Positions 23,126 through 35,700 of a stretch of DNA of 64,000 bases are shown here, one piece after another (the stretch's first letter is position 1; each line of letters opens with the position of its first letter). The notes beneath the pieces were generated by a model that saw only the letters and a program-made list of their open reading frames with translations, searched no databases and was not told where the DNA came from. The stretch is from Pomphorhynchus laevis. Lineage: Eukaryota; Acanthocephala; Palaeacanthocephala; Echinorhynchida; Pomphorhynchidae. The position numbers and the translations under genes were made by a program. The stretch spans positions 21,477 through 85,476 of the forward strand of contig WNNJ02001092.1 of the NCBI GenBank assembly GCA_012934845.2, written 5' to 3'.

Positions 23126-26100
23126 CTGAATTAATACATTTAGTTAACAAATTTATAAAAATAACTTTTCTCGTGTGGATAATTTATTATTTTAAAATAA
23201 TACCGTTTCTTGCATATTTTAACATTATGACGTAAAGGGCAAGAAGAATATAAGAAACAAACAACCTGCTGTTTCGACATATTGTGTCTCATCAGTATTG
23301 GGTACCTCCCACTACTGGATGCAGAGGAGGACTGCCATACACCTAACACAATCATTAGATGTATGTCCATACACCATAATTTATTATGCCTAAGCATATG
23401 ATATCGAATTTATTTAATATTGATGTGATGGTTAGTGAAATATATAATAAATGCAATCGATTTCTCGCTATTTTATCAATTAAAGCGTTACACAGCCAAT
23501 ATGTTAGATATATAGGAAAATATCTACATTAAAACTTTATGTTGTTTCAATTTGAAAATATTTCTGAATGTATTTTAATCAATTATAAAGGTTTCAGCGT
23601 AGATTTAGTATTTTAATGTACAAATTTAAATAACGGCCGATTTTAATATTTTAAATTTAAAATTATGTTATATTATCTTGCATTTAGTACAAGTCAATAG
23701 GTTAAGCAGCTAAAAAAAAACAAATTTATTTGATCCTTAGTTGACTAACTATCAATCAGGATAATCATAAATTTAATGTTAATAAAATTTAATGTTAATA
23801 TTTAGCTGATATTATGTGAAATATCAAATCGCTTTCTTTCTCACTGTTTTATTAATAGAGTTATTCTTAAATAAATGGTTTATACTTTTTGTGAATTAAT
23901 CGAATTTATATATAAAACATTCATATATCATTGGTATAGAAGATAATTGAAAAATTTATATCTGCATTTGGATAAAGTGTATAATGACGATTTATCGAAT
24001 TCTGCATAGGGGCACCCTTATTAGAGATTAAAATGTCTTCTATTATAAACGATCAAATAGTTTTCGCAGCTACATAAATTCAATTATGTTCGATGTTAAA
24101 ATATAATTTGAATAAATAAAGATGAGATATCAAGCGACACAATTAAAACAACAAAACTTTATAACTCAGTGAAGATAATTTTTATTTAATCAGTAGTGTA
24201 GCGACGCTATCGCATATGCTAACAAAATTAAAAAAATATATAAAAGTATAAATAATATAAAATTATTTATATATAATATAATTATATATAATAATTAAAT
24301 ATAATTAAAATAAAATTATAAACATGATTTTTGAAATGTGGGACACGAAACAGCAAGCCGTTTAAGATCTTATATTCATTATACATATTAATAAACATTA
24401 ATATTTTATATTACACTATAGTCTATGCAAGAGATACTTATAGTATTTTGTTGTCTGACCTTTTCTTATTCATCTTGTATTAATATTCTTAAAGCATTTA
24501 TTTATTAAACAGCTTGCTCGTTCTAAATGAGCAATCACTTAATCTTTAATCAATGAATAAGCAATTTAGTTAAAATGAACTATATATATTCCCACAATTG
24601 TGTGACCAAATTTGTTCATTATTTATGCATACGTTACATTTTATAAATCAAAAAATGTTCGTTTGTGACTTTTTCTTGTTTTCAATGTTCTATCAGATAT
24701 GACATATGTTTATGTGTTCATTTCTAGTTATTAAACCTTGACAGTTTTATGCTGTTTTAAAGGAGAACGAATTTGGGGTAACAAGTTGATTATCCTATAT
24801 TGTTAACATTTTTATTATAATAGCTTGTCGTAATAAAGGTGATGTATTACATTACTTTAGATATATTTTGCCAAAAAATGGTTTCCAAATTTAAATTTTA
24901 AATTTTAAATGGATTTAAACATATAATGTAAACTTTTTAGATGGATTTTTTTACCCACTTATTAAATGACAAAACATGAATTTATTTCTGGTCGATCATA
25001 CTTTTAGTGTTTTCTGTTAAAAAAAATTAACAAAAAAATAAAAAAAAAATTAAATTTTTTTAATTAACAAATTTGTTAATCATTTTAATATTTTTATCAT
25101 TTCGTGTGTTGTATTTACTCTGTATTGCATATTATTATGTATTATATTTGTAGATGTTCAATATTTATTAATATTAAGTATTCTATAAATACTTTATAAT
25201 TAGATAAAAAAATATAATTTTATATTATATAATTATTTATATTTATATACAACACCGATACTTTTCTATGTAATAAAGTGAAAAATTTCTTCGATAAAAA
25301 TGTGTGTAAACCTCTCATTATCCCATGCATATGTGCTATCTTTTAACCAAACGTTGACTCCTGAATCGTCATGTACCAAAAACGGATCATAACACTTGAT
25401 GACCGCATATTTACTAATAAATCTAAATTCAACAAATTATAATAGTAATATTGTGATATCTTCTTAAGAATGACAATTATACAATTTCAATAGCATATCG
25501 ATGATATAATTTAAAGACTTTAATTTCTGTTTGAGCATTTGTTCAATTATCCAATTATACATTTTATGTAAAGAAATTATTTTTAGCTTAAAAATCAATT
25601 GAAAATTTTAATTATTGTTTAGTAAATTTATATTTGAGAATTTAATATGATATTTTTATTTAAATATACCATAAAATATCATATCTTTATTTAAATATGA
25701 TATATTTATATTTATATATTTTACTTAAATATATAAATATGATATAAACATTTGAGCATTTGAGCATTTTAGATTTAAAAAAAAATGAAAATTTTAGTAA
25801 ATTTATATTTGAGAATTTAATATGATATTTTTATTTAAATATATCATATTATCAAATAAGCTAACTGAGTCTACGTATTTAATATAGTTATAAAATAAAC
25901 AAAACATAATAATGCTAAATCAAAATTTAATAATTAAATAATAAAATTAATAATTGTTTTTAGATTTTGAATAATTTAAATCAAATTAAAATAAAAAAAT
26001 GAAATTTAAAATAAACGTCATTTTTATGAATTGACTAATAAATAACAGACGTTGTATCAGAATAAGAATTAGAGGTCATCAGGAGGAACTGCTATGCTAT

Positions 26101-29100
26101 CAGGTTTCGGCCCTTAACTCCTCTACCCAACATAGTAGCGGGGCCAAACACGTGATAATGATGTATTTCCTCTGATAAAACTATCTAGTATCTTATTCTA
26201 ATACAAAGTATATTATTTATTATCCATCCATAAAAATTTGCCACTTAAGAGTTTAAATTTATTCTTTATATTATTGTGTTGATTTATATATTTTACTATT
26301 TTCTGCTTGATGTTATTTTTATAGTAACCTAGTTTAAAATATGTATCTATTAAATTATTTAAATGATTTTGAAGAAGGCCAATATCATTACATATTGTTG
26401 CAATTCTTAAAATTTCATTATTTAATGTATTATATTTTATATTATATGGTATGCATGAATGCTCATGCAAAAATATGTTTCTTGTAAATTTAAATATGTC
26501 ATCTTTACGATATAAATTAATAGTAGTTTTAGTTAATGTTAATTTAATGTTCATATCTAGATATACACCTTCTTTATCATCAATATTGGTTTTGTTAAGA
26601 ATAAGGCTTTCTGGATAAATGTGCTCACTAATTGAATAAAAATTATTAGAATTAAATACACATATATCATCAATGTATCGAAACATATATTTCATATATT
26701 TATATTGTTTAGATTTAGTTTTTACACAGTTATGAACAAATTCATATTCTATAAAGCTTAAAAACAAGTAAGCTATAATTGGGCTACTATTACCACCCAT
26801 TGGAACACCTTTTACTTGTCTAAATATAGATGTCCCTACTTTTAAATAATTTTGATTTATCAAAATATTTAAGGATTCTATTAATTCAATTTTATCCATA
26901 TATTTATATTTACTTGATGGTTTTATTTTTGTTAGATAGGCGTTATAATTATATATAACACCCTTTTTATGTTACTGTTGAACCGCACACGAGATCCCAT
27001 TTCTGGAATACTTTCGAAATATTTATTTTACGATTGAAATCGAAATCCAATGAACAGTGACTTTGATTTATTTGAAAAGCTTTCGGCTTTTGTAAGCCTT
27101 CTTCAGTTCAATCTGAAATATACACATGCACAATACAGTGCCTGCAATATAACAAAAACACAAATCAAGTATCAAAACACAAATATACAGTTCATGTGCT
27201 AAGGTAGGTGACAGTCATTATATGTGTTTAGGTGTAAATCTGTCATAAGTTGCGCTATCCAGAACTGTTCCCTATTTCTCCTCGTAGTTACGTGAGGCAA
27301 TTCATCCTCTAAAACCATAACGCTCATTGTATGCCCAGGGTGTTCAATGGAATGATTAGCTGCACCATCCCTACCAGTTCGTCCAGCTCTAACGTCGCAA
27401 CGTCTAGTATTCATACGAATATTAAGTTGATGTCCTGTTTCTCCGACATACTGAACCGGACATTCAGCACACAAACACAAGTATACTAGGTTTTTATTTT
27501 ACATGTGGCTGCACATCTTGTGGTGTACTTCAACGCCGTGACAGAACTACGAAATTTGCTGCCTCTGCATATTTCTGCGCAGCATTTGCATCTATTATTA
27601 CCGCAGGGGCGTGTACCACTTAATGTACCCTCATGACGTAATTTATTTGATAGTAGATTTCTCAAATTAACACCCTTTTTAAAAACTACTTTTTGTTTCT
27701 TCCTTGAGCTCGTGATTACATTCAAAGACGCTAATGCCCTATTGAGATCAACTTCCAAAGACAATAAGGCCGGATGATAATCTGTTACAATATAACATTT
27801 ACCCCCTCATCCTCCGGCGGAGATATTCGACTAAGCAATTCGCATCGATCTATTTTGCAAACGTCTTTGACTTGACGCTTGATTTGATATTTTTATAACC
27901 ACGGGCTAAGAACTCATCTCTAAGCTTATTTAATGTTAATGCGAAATCGTATGATGTAGAGCAAATTTTCTTAGTACGAATCATCTCGTTTCTGATCATC
28001 AATCTTTTTATTCTCAGATGATGTGCACTATTAGCATGTATAAATGTACGAGTTCCCACACATTTACGGTATACAGTAGTTTGCCACTTTTCTTGGGAAT
28101 CCAAATAAATCTTTACATCTAGGAAATTTATGCCATGAGTATCCACCACCGACCATACAAATTTAAGCTTAGAAAAAGCATTGAGATCATTTAAGAATTC
28201 AACGAGTGATTCCTCACCGTGACTCCAAATACCAAAAATATCGTCTACATATCGCACTCAGAAAGTTGGTCTTAACTCCCGCGAAGCTATGAAGCATTTC
28301 TCTACGTATGCCACATACAACCCTGCATATGTGGGTCCTATCGGGCTACCCATTGCAGTTCCCCTAGTCTGTATAAAGATCTTATCATTGAATGTGAAGG
28401 TGTTTGATTCCATTATTAGTTCTAATAGAGTACAGGTAGTTTTTATCTCCGAGTCATCGTATTCTGCTGCTAACATAAGTTGTTTGACGGCATTAACGCC
28501 ATTACTCAAGATGATGGAGGTAAACAACGACTCCACGTCAACAGTAAATAATATACTATCAGAGTTAAGCGACAGTTTAATATCTTCAAATTTTCTTATG
28601 AATTGATCTGTGCTGTTAATAAACGAAAGGCATTGCCTTAACAAGGGATATAAGTTATCATGTAAGTAGCGAGCTAATTTTTCCGTTGATGTTCCGCAAT
28701 TTCTAATAATAGGTCGTCCAGGACAAGTAGTTTGGCCCTTATGTATCTTAGGAAGAATATACATATATCCCAAGATAGGATTATCAACCAATAACTTACT
28801 TTTTACCTCGTTGTCTTTCACTAGAGTGGAAATGACAGTGTGAACCTCATCAACGATACCTATATGATCCACCAGCTCAATTCGCTCATATGCATCCCCA
28901 CTCAATTGGCGCATTCCTTCAGCAATGTAGTCCATAGTAGTCCAAACTACAGTTTTGTTACCCTTGTCTGCCGGTAGTATCATTATATTTGGATTTGACC
29001 TTAATTCCCTAATTGCCTTCATCTGAGTTTTTGACATATTTGATCTACTACGTTCATTTGGCTTAATATTCACATATTTTTGTATTAAAGGCGAGCTTAG

Positions 29101-29666
29101 AAAATTATTCTTTGTGTTTGCGATATCATCCTGGTCAAAATTTCGTAGCTCTGTCACGGCGTTGGAGTACACCACAAGATGTGCAGCCACATGTAAAACG
29201 AAAAACCTAGTATATTTGTGTTTGTGTGCTGAATGTCCGGTTCAGTATGTCGGAGAAACAGGACATCAACTTAATATTCGTATGAATACTAGACGTTGCG
29301 ACGTTAGAGCTGGACGAACTGGTAGGGATGGTGCAGCTAATCATTCCATTGAACACCCTGGGCATACAATGAGCGTTATGGTTTTAGAGGATGAATTGCC
29401 TCACGTAACTGCGAGGAGAAAAAGGGGAACAGTTCTAGATAGCGCAACTTATGACAGATTTACACCTAAACACATATAATGACTGTCACCTACCTTAGCA
29501 CATGAACTGTATATTTGTGTTTTGATACTTGATTTGTGTTTTTGTTATATTGCAGGCACTGTATTGTGCATGTGTATATTTCAGATTGAACTGAAGAAGG
29601 CTTACAAAAGCCGAAAGCTTTTCAAATAAATCAAAGTCACTGTTCATTGGATTTCGATTTCAATCG

Positions 29667-29710
<44 letters not shown>

Positions 29711-32700
29711 TTTTCCGAATATAAGATTAATTAATTTTACTAACGCTTCTTTAATATCTGCTAAATCTAGATTTGTATAAAGCGTACTAAAATCGTACGT
29801 ATTTATATTCTGAAAATTTATTCCTTTTGTGTGTTCTAAAAATTCTTTTACAGAATTAATACTAAAATAGTATTTTATGCCAGTATTAATTTGGATTACC
29901 TTACAATAATTTTAAAATGTGCTTTAATTACTTTAAGTATTTTATTCATATAAACAGAAAGTGGTTTTAATGTACATTTAAACGCAATACATATGAACCT
30001 AGGTTTTATTGGATTTTTATGTAATTTTGGATTCCAATATAATATAGGTATAGTTTTATTATCTAATTCAACCTTTATACCCTTTTTATCCATTATAGAA
30101 CAGTGACTTGTAATAATTGTTTCTAAACTCAACTCACTACGTTCATATGTTGGATTTACATTTAAATCATTAGAATTAACCTCTTACATTAGTATATCAT
30201 AATAAAGTTTTTTGCATATGAAGACAAAGTTATTACTAGCTTTATCAATAGTTGTTATTATATAGTTATCCTTTAATTTAGAAAGTTCAGCATACATATC
30301 TTTATTAATTTTATCTTTCCTTTTGTAATTGTTTGTTATTTTCATTTTATTTTTTATTTTATCAAAAATAAAAAATCTAATATATAATCTGTCCAAATGT
30401 TTATCTTAGATATATTCGAGCTTTCACTATTTATCAGCTACCAAAGTAATCATTTAAGTTATTATATAACGAATTGATAATTTTATTTTTGTCGTTGTTA
30501 TGTATGCATATCTTTAATAATTTAATCTTTCCTTTTATAATTATTTGATATTTTCATTTTCATTTTAATTTCATCAAATATATAATCTTTCCAAATTTTA
30601 ATCTTTGGTGTATTTAACCTTTCACTATGGATCAGCTTACCGAAGTAAGCGTTTAAATTATTATATAACGAATTGTAAATTTTATTTTTATTAATATTAT
30701 TTAATCTATATTTATACCCTTTTGATAGCAGCTTTCTTAATTCACAATTTTCAATTAATTCTAGATTATGGGTACATATATGTTCATTTATTTTATCAAA
30801 ACTAAGACTTTTACAATTGCATTCTGTTTCCATTATGTTTCTAATATTATCGTTACATATTGATTTTAATTCTTTATTATAATTACAAATTTTTCGTCCT
30901 AATGGTGGTAGGAGTTTATACCTTATTTTAGGAATATATTTACTTAAATCTGACCCTATTATTTCTTTACTTTTAGAATTATTTAAAAGTCCGGCTATAT
31001 TTATGTTATCTATACATTTATTAATGAAGTTTATGGTTAATGTATATTTTTTATTGTTATTATTTACATTTATTGTATGATTATAGTATTTTGTATTACA
31101 ATAACTGTCTATTATACAACTTAGCCTATCATAGTCGTTAATTAATTTTTGATTTATTGAACATATGATATCTTTAGAAAAACTTCTTATATTTACATAA
31201 AGATCTTTCAGCTTATTATCTCTTAAAAGTTGTTTTAATATTTCTAATTGTTCATTTATATACATATCTTTTTTAATATTTTTAACTCTATTTTTCCTAT
31301 TCCTTTTATCACCATGACTTCTTGGTTTGCGTTTAACCGGATTATTATAATATAGTTGTTTATTATGTATTATACTACTTCTGCCAATTCCTTGTACCAC
31401 GTCATTCAATCCTAATGGGTACATGGAATTAAGCGTTTTAATCCAAAAATCTTCTTTTTCTAATAGTTTTTGATTTAATATTGAAATGTTTTCTTCGATA
31501 ATATGTTCTAAAATAAATAATTTACAGTTTTTAATATCATGTCCTATTAATCTCATATGTTTATGAAATATAGTTTGACTATTATGCTGTATATTATATA
31601 TGTGTTGCCTAAACCTAGTTTTTAACATTTGATATGTTTTTCCTATATATTGCAATCCACATGTACATTGTATAAGATACACTACACCTGCGGTATTGCA
31701 GTTACAATTATTATTAATATTTAATGAAAAACATTTGTTTGTCGTGTTACTTACAATACAATTATTATTTATAACATCACAAACTATACAATTTTTTCTA
31801 TTACATGATTTCTGTTTTTAAAGGATCTAAAATTGAAATCATTAGTACTTAGGTATTTTTCCAATCTGGTTGAGTACATGTAACTTTTAAGTCAATTTTT
31901 TATATCATATTTTTATTAAAATATGATATATTTATATATTTTACTTAAATATATAAATATGATGTATATTTATACTTTACTTAGTGCTGAATTAGTAAGA
32001 AAATTTAAATAACGACTTTTTTATGATTTGCTATTAAAATTATTTTTATTTAATTTCAATATAAATCACATTACATGCTAGTAATGAAGCTATTTCAGAC
32101 AATGTATTTATAGATTATAATTAAATATCAATTGATTAATAGATTTTTACTTTCAAAAATTATTATTAATTATATACATTAAATACAACCTGATTAATCA
32201 GGTATTAATAAATTAAAATTAATACCTGATTGTTCCTGGATATTTAAAATTTAAAATACAGATCAGGATGGATAAATAATTATATGCATTTAAAAAGTTT
32301 ATATATATTGAAGCCATCTAATTATCTGGTTCAAGATTAATCATAAATCTAATCAGTGTGTGAAAATAAATTAAATCATTGAACTACTGTCGAGTATGTT
32401 TGTGCTTCGCTAATTGTATCTTAATAATCTTTAGTAAAGTCTAAAGATTAATGAAAACTTCATTAATAAGTAAATAAGTAAAACTTCATTAATATGTAAA
32501 GTGCGATTGCCTCTGAAATTTTATGATTTTTTGGATTTTTCTCTGAGCCGCGGGCAATATAACTTAATATCAAATTTATAAAGAATCTAAAATGTTATTG
32601 TAAAATTATTACAAAATCCATTGTTTTATTTTAAAAATTTTAGCACGTGAAAATATACAGTAAGACTTAACCATTTATTAAATTAACTTAACCATTTACT

Positions 32701-35700
32701 TTACATTTCTGCTATCTTTGAAGATTTAGCATACGTCAAAGTACATTTCTTTGTTAGATATTCTTTCTAAAAATTGAAAACAGTAAAGTAAAGGGTAAGA
32801 CAAGATAAACTATTTACTTGGATCATATCTACATATATGTCATGGTTGTGACAATTACTTGTATGCAACATAGTGCTGAAATGTTGCTAAAAATAAGCAT
32901 GAAATGATCCCTCCTGTGAAAATAGTAATTTGTGAAATGGTGAAATTAATAATTTTATATAGATTATTATAATTATTATTGTAATGGTGGAGGCGTGTGC
33001 ATTGCAAACTATATGTTCGGGGTTCAAACCTCGAGCATGCACTCTCTCTTGACTTCTCTGTAAGCACACATCAAAGCCAACTAGGTCGCGTTGTCGAAAG
33101 ACGTAGGGGCACCCGATGATGAAGCGGGTTCACTCTTCATTATAATTATTATTAACGAAAGAACTTTATTATTATTAATCATTATTATTTAGACTGGTTT
33201 AAACATTCTTGATTACAATTTTTGCTAGAATAACTAAGTTGTTAGCATATATTTGGCATTCGTTTCCCAGATCGCCAAATACTTTCTCATACTTTTACTC
33301 GTATTTGGACGTTAAAAAATGGTCTTGGTGATATAAAGAATAAATACATATAATTACACAACGTCGAACAATGAATTATTAAGACGAAAGCAACGATCGA
33401 ACAACGAATCATTATTACGACGCAAGCAACGATCGAAAAATGAATTATTATTACTACGTAAGCAACGATCGAACAACAATTTCGATTTGGACTTGCAGAT
33501 TTCAATTTAATAGAGCTGCATTGAATTAACTTCTTTACGTTGTTGCAGTTGCAACGAAGGATCGGCAGTGTGCAGAAGTTGTGTTTGTTCGAAGACAAGT
33601 AGATTCTGCTAATTGTTCAGCCCAAAGATGTACAAATCGAGCCCCGGTTACATCGAACACGGACGGACCTGATCATTATTCTAGTATCCACTCTCAGATA
33701 CCGATTACTAGTATATTGCATAGCTTAACACATTCTGATGATTCAAGTAGGTTCGTATCATTTGAATTAAATTGCAAGGCTGGAAACTTTGATGGCTATA
33801 CAGTAATAAAAACTCCATATCGTCTTACTCGTGACTTATGTGTGACTTCTATTGTGACTCATGCACCTCTGAACGTTTCAGAACCCACGAAAAGGCGATA
33901 AATTCTTTAAGAAGTGAGATACTAGAGCTGAAGTCTCAGATTCATCAGTTTAGTTCACAATCTAGCAGGGTCTTTCAAAAATACAAGATCAATGATAATG
34001 TAGAGTCTCACCCTCCCACCTGGGCGAAAGTAGCGAGTAAGAATATTAGTTCAGAAATCACTCTGGCAGTTTTAGCGAATTCATCCGCAATCGAGAGAGG
34101 AGCGTCGAATGTAGAGATATTGCATGCAATTGAACGGGAGAATATGCGTTCTTCGACAGTGATTATCAAAAATGTACCCGTTTCATATGATGACCGAAAA
34201 TGTGTTAAGAAAATGATATCCCTTATTGGTTACGCGGACAACAACACGCCTCTTAAACTCGTTCGCTTACCAGCCAATCACGATCGATATCCTGCATGGA
34301 TGTTGTTAATCTCTAACCCATCCTTCACACATCTTATTTTTACGAAAGCTCTCTTCCTTCGACACCATGATGATTGCTTGAAAGTTTTTATCAAGCCGGA
34401 TCTATATGTATCAGAACAAGATGCTGAATCTCTTCGCGCCGGGTTACTTAAGCGTAGGATTGATGAGCCACAAAAATCGTTTCGAATTCGACAAAACAGA
34501 ATTGTTACAGTACATATTGTTCATCCTAATCCGATAAGTTCGGAAATCACCCACATTGAGCTGCGATGTGAAGACCCTTCTTCAACCATCGAATGGTCAA
34601 CTCTCTGCCCATATACTCCTATATGACTAGAACATGGAGTCGCGATGAGGACCAACATTGTTGATCTACACCCGACCAGTTTACGGGATCCTAACCAGAG
34701 TTCTGATTTCGCTTCAATTGTGAAGGTTTTGGTTTTTAATGCAGAAGGTCTTGATAAGCTTTTATCTGAAAGATTTGACTCGTTTTTGGTAGGATATTAC
34801 ATCATAGTATTAACAGAAACATTTTGCGGTAACCCGATATCCATAAAAGATTTTTACGTATTTGAAAAATTAGCAAAAGCCCATATTCGAGGTCGTCCCA
34901 TAGGAGGCATCGTAGTAGGTGTTAAGCCAATTATTTCGACCTGGCAAGCGAGCTTTAGTGATTTTAGCATTATCATTCATAACCCACATGTTTCAATCGT
35001 GGGTTGTTATTTCAATCCAACTATTGATGCTTCTGACATTAGCAGTGATTTAGTAGATATCATAAGCTCTCTACAATAAAATCACCCTTTAATTATAGCA
35101 GGTGACTTTAATTAAAGGTAAGTAGTTCATTGCCGGATAAAATAAAGCACATAGTCAATTCGTTAACTCCGTACGGCATTAACCTTAGCTACCCTAGCGA
35201 GGGTGGGGCCTATGAAAGTGATTGGGGAAAAAGTTGTATAGATATTTTGTTCACAAACTGTAAAGTAACATCAGCTCACCTGTGCCAAGGCAGCGAATGG
35301 TCTTTACGCAGAAAACATAAGCCAGTTGTTTTCAAGCTCAGTCTTGATGATGTGATGACGTCATCACTCGCACATGCTATCCCATAGAGGAGTCGTAGAC
35401 TGAATCTAAGAAACCCTAGATTATCAGCGCTCACCAGTAATTTTTTGATACAGATGGTTCGATGTACCTAGAAGTTCGAGATACACTCTTAGAATGTTTC
35501 TTTGCATCTACTTAGAAACCGACGTGTTCACCATTCAAAAAGCTCTGTATTCGCGTCAACTCCGTAGTAAACTCATTGCTATGCATATACTTCCGGCGTT
35601 CAGAGAACGCGAAAGTCAGGAATATAAGGACTTAAAGCTGTAATATCAATCTTCAATTAATTGTTTGAAAGACAAGCATTTTAAGACCAAAGAACCACGC

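Larger units (their letters stand above)
26965..29669 (-). mobile_element. Second PLE (RT then GIY-YIG), nested in the Naiad
   Basis: Minus-strand frames encode a classical Penelope/Neptune/Poseidon-like order: [18 protein letters not shown] (PKxHK equivalent), [34 protein letters not shown], then a cysteine-rich connector (CGNNRCKCC) and a C-terminal GIY-YIG (VQYVGETG). The 3' end is repeated as an inverted copy at the 5' side (29138-29669 against 27029-27562), a structure known for PLEs. It sits at an AT-rich site of the host Naiad and is bordered by a (TA)n run at 29669-29708. It looks nearly whole, with a small number of breaks, so it is the youngest PLE here. Confidence 0.9.
25850..31830 (-). 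mobile_element. Naiad-type PLE (GIY-YIG then RT), split by a nested PLE
   Basis: The minus strand encodes, in order, a short cysteine-rich stretch, a GIY-YIG endonuclease, a long linker, the DKA and PKLHK motifs, and the RT with YIDD. The 3' UTR ends near 25850. This endonuclease-first order is the permuted layout described for Naiad/Chlamys PLEs; classical PLEs have the endonuclease last. The element lies in intron 7 of the RGS gene, same strand. It is interrupted from about 26963 to 29708 by another PLE and has a few other breaks. It is the fullest Naiad copy in the window. Confidence 0.88.

Noticed and set aside
28289-28606. 105-codon plus-strand open frame
   Set aside because: Antisense to the nested PLE reverse transcriptase, whose motifs are clear on the minus strand.
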